Origin: Tubulanus polymorphus
Lineage: Eukaryota; Nemertea; Palaeonemertea; Tubulaniformes; Tubulanidae
Direction: 5' to 3'
NCBI RefSeq assembly: GCF_964204645.1
Contig: NC_134025.1
Coordinates: 1,989,001 to 2,053,000, forward strand
Length of the DNA stretch: 64,000 nucleotides
The notes under the pieces were generated by a model, which did no database searches, was not told the origin of the DNA, and worked only from the letters and a program-made list of their open reading frames with translations. Below are positions 26,257-35,836 of this stretch, one piece after another (positions within the stretch are counted from its first letter, which is position 1; each line of letters starts with the position of its first letter). The translations under genes were made by a program, and so were the position numbers.

Positions 26257-29200
26257 TTATTGCTGCATATTGCGATGGTTTTCGATGATAATATCGACCA
26301 CTGATGGATCAGCGAGGGTCGAGATATCACCGAGATCGTCCGACTGATTCGCGGCGATCTTACGAAGAATTCGACGCATGATTTTACCCGACCGCGTCTT
26401 CGGAAGACCAGCAGTTATCTGAAAAATAGAGATAAACACTCACGACTTCATCCGGGGTCTTTACAGATACAATATTTCCCTGATTTCCCCGGTTTCTTGT
26501 GAAGAGGTCCTTTGTTCCACTCGTCACCAGCAAGAACAACAAGATACCAAAAATTCAAACAATTCCCTGACATTTCTCTGTATTGAGTCAACAACAAATA
26601 ACTATATATTTGGTGACTATTTTCTTACCTGCATCATTTCTGGAGCGGCGTATGGAGCGATCTTTTCTCTGACCAGTGTCTTTAATTCATGTTTTAAATC
26701 TTTCTCAGCTATGCTGACATTTTCTTTTAATGTAATGTAGGCATAAACACCTGTAGAGAGAGAGAGAGGAGGGAGAGAGAGAGGGAGAGGGAGGGAGAGA
26801 GGGAGGGAGGGAATATGATATACTGCAGACTACTACAAACAGACAGTGAACGCATTTATACGAACCTTCGCCTTTAATACTATGTGGATATCCAACTACC
26901 GCTGTTTCTGCAACTGCTGGATGTTCATCCTGTCAAATAAGAATAGGATATAAACTTAGAATAATCTACTGCACTCGGTTCCGTACTTCTCAGACAATGA
27001 AACTCTGGGTCCAGATTTATATCACATCTGCAATTATTTGCCAAGTCTTCAGGTTTCGACAGTTCTTGGTAAGTTTTGACTTTCAAATATTTTTGAATCA
27101 TTATATAAAAGCATTTTCATCGTGATCTAGAATTTGTGGCACGCGTCGAGCAATTGCAGTAAATAAAAATATCACAACGTACTAAAGCATCCTCAATCTC
27201 AGCCGTACCGAGACGATGTCCACTAACATTGATTACATCATCCATACGACCAGTAATCTGATAGTAACCTCCTTCATGACGATGAGCACCATCTCCCGTA
27301 AAATAATACCCTACAACAACAATCATATCGTACACAATTTATCACTCATCGAATGGTTTGTTTAGAGTGACAGAATCTATGAATGAATACCTGGGTAGGT
27401 AGTGAAGTATGTATCTTTAAAACGTCCGTGATCGCCGTATATCGTACGCGCCATTCCTGGCCACGGATGTTTGACAGTTAGAGCGCCATAAACTCCATCA
27501 CCCTTCAGTTCTTTACCCTGAAATAGACATGTTTAATACACCCTCAGAGCGGGAGACTGTGATCATCGGAACTCGCGTGATTAACGTACCGTTTCAGGAT
27601 CGACAACTGCCGGTTCTACTCCGTAAAACGGTCTCATCGGCATCGACGGTCGAATTTCAGCGCCTGCCTCTGAAGGCCTCGGAGAAATAAGTATACCTCC
27701 AGTTTCTGTAGAGAAATACCATATCTATATCACACACTGGTTTCACATAGAACAAGTTACTATTCTAAACGCTGATAATTTACCAGTTTGCCACCACGTA
27801 TCAACTATTGGACATCGACCATCTCCGACTACTTTGTGGTACCATTCCCAGGCTTCATGATTTAACGGTTCACCAACTATAAACATAAACATAAAATCAA
27901 CACAGTGCAACAAGGTCTCTGGAGAGGTAGCTGGTGGGACGCTATCTGTTGGGATCTGGAGGGATAGCTGATTGACGCTATCTGGAGAGATAGCTGGTGG
28001 GAAGCTATCTGCAGGGATAACTGATGGGAAGCTATCTGGAGGGAGAGCTGATAGGAAGCGATCTGGAGAGAAAGGTGGTGGGAAGCTATCTGGAGGGATA
28101 GCTGGTGGGCAGCTATTCTGGAGGGATAGCTGGTGGGAAGCTATCTGGAGGGATGGCTGATAGGAAGCGATGTGGAGGGATAGCTGGTGGGAAGCTATCT
28201 GGAGGGATGGCTGATAGGAAGCGATGTGGAGGGATAGCTGGTGGGAAGCTATCTGGAGGGATGGCTGATAGGAAGCGATGTGGAGGGATAGCTGGTGGGA
28301 AGCTATCTGGAGGGATGGCTGATAGGAAGCGATGTGGAGGGATAGCTGGTGGGAAGCTATCTGGAGGGATAACTGGTGGGAAGTTATCTGGAGGGATATT
28401 TACCGCAGCCGAGAGTACGTAATGAAGAACGATCGTACTTGCGAACCCACGATTCATCGTATTTCAGTAGAAGACGAAGAGCAGTCGGAGCTAAATAAAT
28501 CTGATTCAATTTCAACCGTTCGACCATTTCCCAATAACGACCTAGAAAATATCATTACGATTATCGATGAAGATTCACTAATGCCTCATCGGGCCTCGTT
28601 TAGAATTCCTCATACTAACCAGGGTTCGGGTAAGTGGGAATACTTTCAAATAGAAGCGTAGTAGCACCGTTGACGAGTGGACCATAAACTACATAACTAT
28701 GACCAGTAATCCATCCTATATCAGCTACACAACCGAAAACATCATCGGGTTGATAATCAAATACTGTCTGTATTAAACATTGAAATAATTGATAATATTT
28801 AGTAAGAAAGAGAGTTCAAATAGTAGGATTCAAAGTAGGGGTACAAGTAGTCAAACCGATAACCGTTATTACTACAATCAATCGTAAAACTAGATTTCAT
28901 CACTACGGCTATGTTCTACTGATATAACTGAAAACTATACCTGATGGGTTATTCCTGCATAGAGAAGATATCCAGCATGTGTGTGAGCGATACCTTTAGG
29001 TGAACCAGTGCTACCTGATGTATATAACATAAACAATGTATCCTCACTGTCCATTATAGCAGATTCACATTCACCTGAGTATTTAGACATTTCCTAAAAA
29101 GAATTAGAAAAAAAAACAATAAGGGCCAATGGAGTTCGTTAGTTAAATGTATAAATAGCATGAAATAAATCGAGAAATACCTTTTCTAAGTAAATATCTA

Positions 29201-30747
29201 TTTTGCCCATAGGAACATCATTGCCGGTACGTTGACTGACGAATACCGTTTTTACGCAAGGACATTTCTTTACGGCAGCATCAACCATGCGTTTTAATTC
29301 GATCGATTTACCACCGCGAACAGCTTGATCGGACGTTATCACTGTTTTAGCATCAGCTACAAATAACAGATTTTAAATGAGAAAAGATAGATTTAATGGT
29401 TATAGGACATACCGGTAAATTAGTCTTGTCTTATACTTGACTGTAATACCGACTCCAGAACTGTGAAACTTGGTTTACTATTATGATTCATAATAGCAAA
29501 GCGTTTAAGATATCAGAATGGCAATAATCTAAATCTATTCGAGTTCTTACCACCATTAATTCTAGCAGCGAGGGCTTCAGCACTAAATCCAGCGAACACT
29601 ACACTGTGAATAGCTCCGATTCGAGTACAAGCAAGCATTGCAGCTACGACCATAGGAGTGGTCGGCATATAGATGATTACCCTATCACCTTTCATCGTTC
29701 CATGACTAATTAGCATATTACTGATTTGATTGGTTAATTCCTTCAACTCCCTGTAATAGATTTAAAATCATCAAGGTTTATAAGGTACAAATGGAAAATG
29801 GTTGCATTTTGAAATGGTTATTCACTTCTTACTTATACGTGATGTATTCAGCTGAATTCGGTTCATCTTTCTCCCAGATTAGAGCAACCTTAGACGGGTT
29901 GATTTCAAAATGACGATCAATACAATTCACTGAATAAGAAAAAAAAAACATAAGAATTTTGGGTTAGAACCATGAGAAATGTCGGGTTGAACATCTACAA
30001 TCAAACTGGAAATGGACACCAATATGGCATTTTTCTGCTATCATTCGGTTACTGATATGCACACTGTGGTGCTGGAATTCATGAAAAGCATCAAAAACAA
30101 ATGCAAACAGAAATTTGTGAAAAATCGGGTTTTGAACCACCACCTTCTGTTATCAGGTCTGGCTGCCAGAACTCTAAGGTTCAAAAACTTATCTCAACCT
30201 AATCTTACTTGGATTGGACCCCTTATCTAGCCCTAACGTAAAAATTGATTTTTCTTTATCATATGTACTAGCAGCAAAAGGGCATATCATCGAATAAAGC
30301 CGTATTGGAAAAATATCCAATTGCAATAAACAACAGGATAATAATCACCACATCACATGACTGACTCCTGCTGGTGCCTGGGATGGGTGGAGTATTTTTA
30401 TTACCTGCTGCATTCAATTTTCCATTCAAAAACCACGAAATCTTCCCTTCTCTTAGATTACAATCTTTAACGATATCAAACTCTTCAAACCAATCTAAGC
30501 GATTACGTCCAAGTTTACCCCAGAATTTGTCAGGATCCGCCAGACTTAATTTGTGCAGTTCATCGTGAGTCTGAATCTGTGCAAATTCCGGTAAAACAGT
30601 AGAAATGCGTGCGCTGAATGTTTTACTGTGACATTCTCGCCCTGACCTTGCGTTCGCGAATAATTTCAGCGCATTAGACGCGGAACAAGTCGGTTTTTGG
30701 GGCACAAAATTAGAAAATTTTGACAATCTTCTTCCGAGGGCAGCCAT
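26257..30747 (-). CDS. ACSS1: acetyl-CoA synthetase, mitochondrial-type (14 exons, 688 aa)
   Basis: AMP-forming acetate:CoA ligase (acetate + ATP + CoA to acetyl-CoA + AMP + PPi). Exons, minus strand, high to low: 30747-30405, 29929-29833, 29750-29551, 29356-29181, 29093-28941, 28767-28620, 28541-28404, 27876-27784, 27705-27590, 27517-27391, 27310-27183, 26929-26866, 26750-26629, 26418-26257. All junctions are GT..AG and in phase, giving 2067 nt. Family motifs: ACS N-terminal domain with FWG and [10 protein letters not shown] (exon 1), the ATP loop [12 protein letters not shown] (about residues 295-306), [65 protein letters not shown], and [11 protein letters not shown], whose last Lys (about 647) is the acetylation-regulated catalytic lysine in this family. 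The start chosen, [13 protein letters not shown], is basic and presequence-like. Length matches mammalian ACSS1 (about 689). An in-frame upstream ATG at 30873 would add 42 residues. Mitochondrial location is inferred. Confidence 0.93.
26754..26812. repeat. (GAGAGG)n purine-rich microsatellite in an intron
   Basis: A run of GAGA and GGGA units lies within the intron just upstream (gene sense) of exon 13 of the acetyl-CoA synthetase gene. On the coding strand it is the CT-rich tract leading straight into the acceptor CTCTCTCTACAG, so it doubles as the polypyrimidine tract. Confidence 0.85.
27914..28399. repeat. 27-bp intronic minisatellite abutting a splice donor
   Basis: Roughly 18 units of 27 bp, with the core GGAGGGATAGCTGGTGGG and the alternating variant GGAGGGATGGCTGATAGG, form a clear 54-bp dimer period in 28120-28340. 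Units degrade toward 27914. The array fills most of the intron between exons 7 and 8 of the acetyl-CoA synthetase gene, and its last unit ends about 4 nt from the exon 7 donor (28403). Because 27 is a multiple of three, both strands show open frames (for example 28105-28422 plus, 28113-28457 minus). These are by-products, not genes. Confidence 0.93.
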
Positions 30748-30882
30748 ACTTCCTGGTTTACAAGAAAATCCGGACGAGGACTTTGCAGCATACAGTCCAT
30801 TTCGCTCACCCTCGCTTGCCAGGGCCTGGTTGCCTGACAGGACAGCCCGACACGAATGGGAGTCATTGCGCATGGCGTGCGT

Positions 30883-30890
30883 CTTTTATA
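30883..30890 (-). promoter_or_regulatory. TATA-like element upstream of the acetyl-CoA synthetase start
   Basis: The minus strand reads TATAAAAG here, with a second TATAAAG about 15 nt further upstream, about 140 nt from the chosen ATG. If used, transcription would start downstream of the in-frame ATG at 30873 and favour the ATG at 30747. Confidence 0.4.
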
Positions 30891-31427
30891 AGACCACTTT
30901 ATACAAAGAACGCTCCAATGCCTTCTCGTTATTTCTTATTGGGCTAGTTACACTGCGTTTCTGCAGTGGTTCAGATATCAATTGCCGGTTTCAATACCGC
31001 CGTGCAAAATATGAAAGCTTCGGCTTCCGAGTTCGCGTCCAAACATTCTCTTTGCGTTAACTAAATTTTAATCATTCAAAGAAAGTAAAAATAAACACTT
31101 TGACATATATTTGTTAGAAGTTATCTTATATTTGTATTTGACAAATTTGAAGGACATCAGTAAGAAACATTTTTACATAAAAATATAAGAATCCATTTCA
31201 AAACGATTAATTGATAAATTTGTGATCCTGCGCAGCTTGACAATTAAATGGTTATTTGGCTGATTCGGCTAAAAACCTGTCATTCAGCACTTCTTCAAGG
31301 TCACATATAATCTTACATAATTATATAATAAAATGTCTGTACAACGATTAATATCATTATATGATATAAAGAATAAATAATTCTATTATTTAAAGTGTCT
31401 ACAGTCATTTAGTTTGCTATAGCCTTA
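30891..31427. other. intergenic stretch between the synthetase and paraoxonase genes
   Basis: This is the promoter side of the synthetase and the downstream side of the paraoxonase gene. The plus-strand frames here (30720-30947 and 30830-31060) overlap exon 1 of the synthetase antisense or are AT-rich chance frames. Confidence 0.5.
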
Positions 31428-31594
31428 GGGATCATTCATTCATTACATACGCATAAAATTTGAATTTTTCAACCCCCCTCCCCCTCTGTAGGCGAAATCA
31501 ACCATTCTTTCATATTATACATTAAGCATTACAGTACGCAATTGCACTGACCCCTCCCCCTCCCCTAATGCGTACGTAATAAATGAATGACCCC
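31428..31594. mobile_element. 167-bp MITE with about 27-bp TIRs and likely TA target duplication
   Basis: The left terminus TAGGGATCATTCATTCATT (from about 31426) is mirrored at the right by AATGAATGACCCCCTA (to about 31597). The arms extend inward to TACGCAT and ATGCGTA with about four mismatches. A TA flanks both ends, as in Tc1/mariner-type insertions. The interior carries two C-rich runs (CCCCCCTCCCC and CCCCTCCCCCTCCCC) and no open frame. It sits about 300 nt beyond the paraoxonase stop codon. Confidence 0.6.
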
Positions 31595-31896
31595 CTATTG
31601 ATCCAGATCAAAAGAAATAGAATCTTAAAAATAAAACGGTTTTTTCTCGCAACAATTATACAAGGGTGGATAATGAAGTCTAAGCATTTAATGTCATTTT
31701 ATCTTTACAAGATTATATCAAATGAATGAAATTTTCATTGGGAAAAATTCTGATTAAAAATCAAATTGTAATTACATCTCAAATAATGCTGCGGGGCAGA
31801 CGATAATTAGAGGCTCTGTGGTAAACGCTGTATAAAACTGATATCTAGCTGATATGAAGCAGGTTTAATCGAATTTTAATCAATCAAAATCACCAC

Positions 31897-34716
31897 CTAA
31901 AACTTTTGGTCAATCTCGCAGTACAGCAGTTTATGGTGGACGGTTCCGATTAACATTTTGCCTCTATAAAATGTAGCAGCGGAGGAACCATGAATGATTC
32001 CGTTGCGATCGTTTGAGTAAACCTCGGTGACCGAAACCATTTCTCCATTTTTCATACCGATTCGTAAAACCTAGAGAATGTAAAGCGAATATTATAAACT
32101 ATAGTTCTATTCTGTAGAGAGAGATCTGATACCGATTATAGAAATAAAATTCACAATCATTGGAACGATACCGGTATATGGATGTTTAGTTTTGAGCAGA
32201 ACACTTCTCCGATATTACGAGTAGTTGTAAAGTACTGACCTGAGAGGATGCGGATAAACTACGGTTATGGGTCATCTGGGAGATTTCTACTGGTCGGGGA
32301 TGGCAACCAGTCCAAATATCACCATTTGGCAATACCTCAATATTATCCACGCCTGTATAGACTGGCACTCGCTGGGAAAATAAACAATGATTTCAATTGT
32401 TATTTAATAGTTTTTAACATTGACGTTTTAAAGACCTATTTCTATGTTACCTCTTTGAATGCCAAAGACATGTCCGCTTTCCTGTGAAATACATTGAATC
32501 CATTGCCAAAAACAGTAACAGAAACAACATAAACAAACCTTGAAAATAAAAAGCAAACATTTCCGTTCGTGAAAAAAAACATTTCATTTATGACTAAATG
32601 ATGTTATTTCAATGATGATCTTACTTGTGATCAGGAGACCAATTGATTCCATTTGGAAGATACAGATTGGAGGCGACAGTGGAGGTATCTTTACCATCGT
32701 AATAAACAACAGAACCGAGAGGTAAAGTCAGTAACGCTTCAATATGTCGTAATAACTTCGAACGGAATCTGTTCATGATCGTAACGTAGAACGTGTCTTC
32801 ACTCGTAGCCAAAACATCATTCATCCTGAAATATACACATCAATTAAAGTCATTTATTTTCAATACCAGAAAAAACTGTAAGAATTACTTTCACAGAAAA
32901 CCTGCTTACATTGTAAACTTGGCATCAACGTAAGTCTTCACGTGAGTGAGGGATAAATTCGCATAATCATACTCAAACTTCTCAATTCTTTCACTAATTG
33001 GGTGGTGATTAACAACAAATACGGTTATCTTTTCTGGAATAGAAATTCAGCGCCAACTGTTTCAATTGCAATATGTATACATGTACTTCAGTACAATTCA
33101 TAAGTTCTTCTCTCTCGATGTTCTCTGATTCCTGAAATACAGGGACATTGCTTAATTCGCTTTCCTATCTGAGGCAAATGAGCAGGAAAATTTTAACGTT
33201 TTGTTATTTTACCTGTTAGCCTTCGTGATTGTGGGACTTATAAATAATGTAACGACTTATCTGATGATGACTTAGACAAGTTTGACAGTAATTCATATAT
33301 TTAGCTCCACAGTAACAGTTAAGATTTGACTCCCAAACTAATTGAAACAAACTGAGTTTAACCATGAACTGTGGACTGGGTCATGGACAATATGATAGTC
33401 TGTAAACCTGTTTCATCATCCTTGTAAACACTGATTCCATGGGGGTCAAATGTTTCCTGATCAAAATTCTTCAACTCCAGCAAAACAACTTTTTTGGATG
33501 GGTTTGCAAAGTTGAACAGAAAAATCTTTCCTTTGACTTCTTTATTTGTTTCTTCAGCAGCAAACAGCTTCATTCCCTACAATGAATGAATATTAGGTAG
33601 AAATAGAATAAGTCTTTTACTGAATTCAAAAGAACAATATACAGAAAAACTACCGATGTTATGAAGGCAAAACCATTAGGAAGTGTTTGTATATCTTCAG
33701 ACCCATATTCTACAATAGAAAATAATGGAGAAAAAAATTAATAAGACACCGGCAAACCATCATCACTCAACTCAATAATAATAGACAAATACTGCCAAAT
33801 CGGGGGCAGCTCTAGGAATCAACATTTTGGGTCCCAAAATTTCCCAGGTCTAGATCGTAGGCCTAAAAGCAGTGCCATAGGCCTGAACTTCTGAAGCCTT
33901 TCACAGGGGACATATAAGTTTTCCCAAGGAAAAGATCAAAATAATGAGATATTTGTGAAAATTATATCTTGGGCAAAAATAGGGGGGGGGGGAGGGGGAG
34001 TGAGTGTGATCCCCAAAGAAAGTCCCCACAAATACTCACCAACACCTTCTATAAGATGACAGGAACCTGGCTTATGATTATAAACTGCTTTATGGAAGCC
34101 CAATAAATAGCTGGAACATGAAAAATAACATTCCTTTAATCTAGCTGACAAATCTACAGGGTAGCGGTGTAGGGAGCCGCCGTTTAGTACTAAAGACTAA
34201 CTCACAGGGCCTGTGAATGAATCATAAACCAATATCAATGACCGACTCCATTATCGACTGCATAATAAAAAAACATCGTCCAGAGATATGAGTGGCCAAA
34301 GGAAAAAAAATAAAAATAGTTAATATCCCAAAAAATTGGGAAATTTTTCAAATCTTAAGTGTTCTCAGAGATGCAATTTGAATTTCACACCATTTTTTTA
34401 CCAGGAATTTAAAAAAAAACGGAAATCCCTCAAAAAACGGAAGTCTTACATCTCTGATGTCGTTTTTTATTATACAGGGATACTGGAGATAGGCATTGAT
34501 ACTGTTTTTTGATTTACTATTGACAATGAAGGACGGTGTGATTAGTAGGTGTAGGAGGGGGCCTGATCATTAGTTCGGGACACTCGGTCATTCGTGGATT
34601 GATTGACAACTGAACTCAGAAAAACACATCATATTGAACACTCACATGACCTTCCCGACATGTTGCACAAATACAGCGAATAAAACGACTTTAATTACTG
34701 AGTATATCGACGACAT
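31897..34716 (-). CDS. PON: paraoxonase/arylesterase family gene, last exon frameshifted
   Basis: Calcium-dependent lactonase/arylesterase family, six-bladed propeller, usually about 355 aa. Exons, minus, high to low: 34716-34646, 34110-34040, 33709-33654, 33576-33363, 33033-32910, 32825-32625, 32538-32451, 32371-32240, 32071-31897. Family marks by eye: N-terminal hydrophobic segment (YSVIKVVLFAVFVQHV), SCHLIEGVEYGSEDIQTLPNG with the conserved Cys and the Glu-Asp calcium pair (about residues 41, 52, 53), FDPHGIS, VVNHHP, TFYVTIMNRF, LPNGINWSPD, VDNIEVLPNGDIWTGCHP, and C-terminal GSSAATFYRGKMLIGTVHHKLLYCE with the second disulfide Cys. About 376 aa if the shift is ignored. Taken literally, the spliced frame of exon 9 (VLRIGMKNGE...) runs out of register after GE because of one extra A in a run of four, and would stop early. 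It may be a base error, an allele or a decaying gene. Confidence 0.85.
32038..32046 (-). other. single-base frameshift in the last paraoxonase exon
   Basis: On the coding strand, GGAGAAAATGG separates the in-frame start of exon 9 (V-L-R-I-G-M-K-N-G-E) from the in-frame paraoxonase C-terminus (M-V-S-V-T-E-V-Y...) in the +1 register. Removing one A of the AAAA run restores continuity over 58 codons. The C-terminal register has a TGA just upstream, so no alternative use of the normal acceptor (32072-32073) can fix it. An acceptor inside the exon (GGAG|AAAATGG) would lack a pyrimidine tract. Confidence 0.75.
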
Positions 34717-35298
34717 GTTTCGTTATACCGCTTGCGTTTTTCGTTATCGGCGAGAATTCCCACTTCCTAATCATTCCAAACCCGGATTGTAGTGTAGAAT
34801 CGAGAACAAATCCATAATCCGCATCGTAACTCTACCGTCGCATGCCAGATTAAGTCAATTAAACCTTTATTGATATTTTCTTTAGTTGTGAAAACTAAAG
34901 ACGATATGACAATGAGATATTACAAAATGACAATCATGAAAATAAAGCAAATGCACATGAAAGAGGGTCATTAAATTTACAGCGAGATTAAACAAACGAA
35001 TTCGGATCTAGCGGGATTCGAACACTTATCACAGAATTAACCACTGGCACGCGAGAAAGAAAGAGAGGTGTTCTCGATTGCGCGACACCTGTTCCTGTGT
35101 GGAGTACGAAGTCGGCTCATAAGTTTTTCTTTTTCTTCTTTTTTTTCGGAATTACGGTTGTAGGCCGACAGAAGACATTGTTCCGGTTTAGTGTGACGGT
35201 GCAGCTTGGAAGTAGTTCATGTGAGCAATATAATAGTAATAAGTAGCCTAAAAGATTCCCATTTGATTTGACAGAAAAAGTACTTGACTACACCAGCC
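34717..35298. other. intergenic stretch upstream of paraoxonase, with a tRNA-like B-box fragment
   Basis: Contains the shared upstream region of the divergent paraoxonase and mL48 genes. On the minus strand around 35035-34995, GCCAGTGGTTAA is followed by GTTCGAATCCCGC, resembling the A- and B-boxes of a tRNA-derived SINE. The spacing is too short for an intact tRNA. No gene seen. Confidence 0.4.
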
Positions 35299-35614
35299 AG
35301 GCGTCGCCAGGATTTTTTAATATAGGGGGTTCGAATCAATTTGGCGAATCTAGTAAGACAGCGAAGCTGCCTTGACGAGGAACGAAGGTCCGAAGTGCCC
35401 ATGGGGGGTTTGGGGCCCTCCCCTGACCAAGAAAATTTGTGGAAACACGAGAACCGTGAAGAGAAACAAAAACAATTGCGTGTTTGTTTTATTTGATATG
35501 TATATCTTTACAAATAGTACTAAGCTGTTTACAAAACCATGTAGTAAAAATGAAGAAACTTAGCCGAAAGAAGGGGGTCCGTTCGCACCCCCCGAACTCC
35601 CCCTGGCGACGCCT
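35299..35614. mobile_element. 316-bp MITE with 13-bp perfect TIRs
   Basis: AGGCGTCGCCAGG (35299-35311) is exactly mirrored by CCTGGCGACGCCT (35602-35614). Just inside each end are G- or C-rich runs (TAGGGGGTTCG on the left, CGCACCCCCCGAACTCCCCC on the right), extending an imperfect inverted repeat. The interior has no substantial coding capacity. This is typical of a non-autonomous DNA transposon, inserted between the divergent paraoxonase and mL48 genes. Target-site duplication not determined. Confidence 0.65.
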
Positions 35615-35741
35615 ATGACTATCAAAACCTCTTAAAAAATCAATTCAAAGTGTCCTTCCCTAGAGTCACACTACTATTGTAACCAAGAGAGGGGACACGT
35701 CCGACCAAGGTTACTATAAATCCATGATAATTATCATTGTA

Positions 35742-35750
35742 ATTATTATT

Positions 35751-35781
<31 letters not shown>
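35742..35781. repeat. (ATT)n microsatellite
   Basis: ATT repeated about 13 times with one interruption (TTTTTATT), 56 bp upstream of the mL48 start codon, so in its promoter or 5' untranslated region. Confidence 0.95.
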
Positions 35782-35836
35782 GTATTGACTGTTTGAGTAT
35801 TCTTCATATTTTCAGGTTTGTCCACTAAAGACAGTC

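Noticed and set aside
28105-28661. Open frames on both strands across the intronic minisatellite and synthetase exon 7 ([11 protein letters not shown]-type and PPAIPPDSF-type proteins)
   Set aside because: They are repeat by-products of the 27-bp intronic array or antisense of the conserved exon at 28404-28541.
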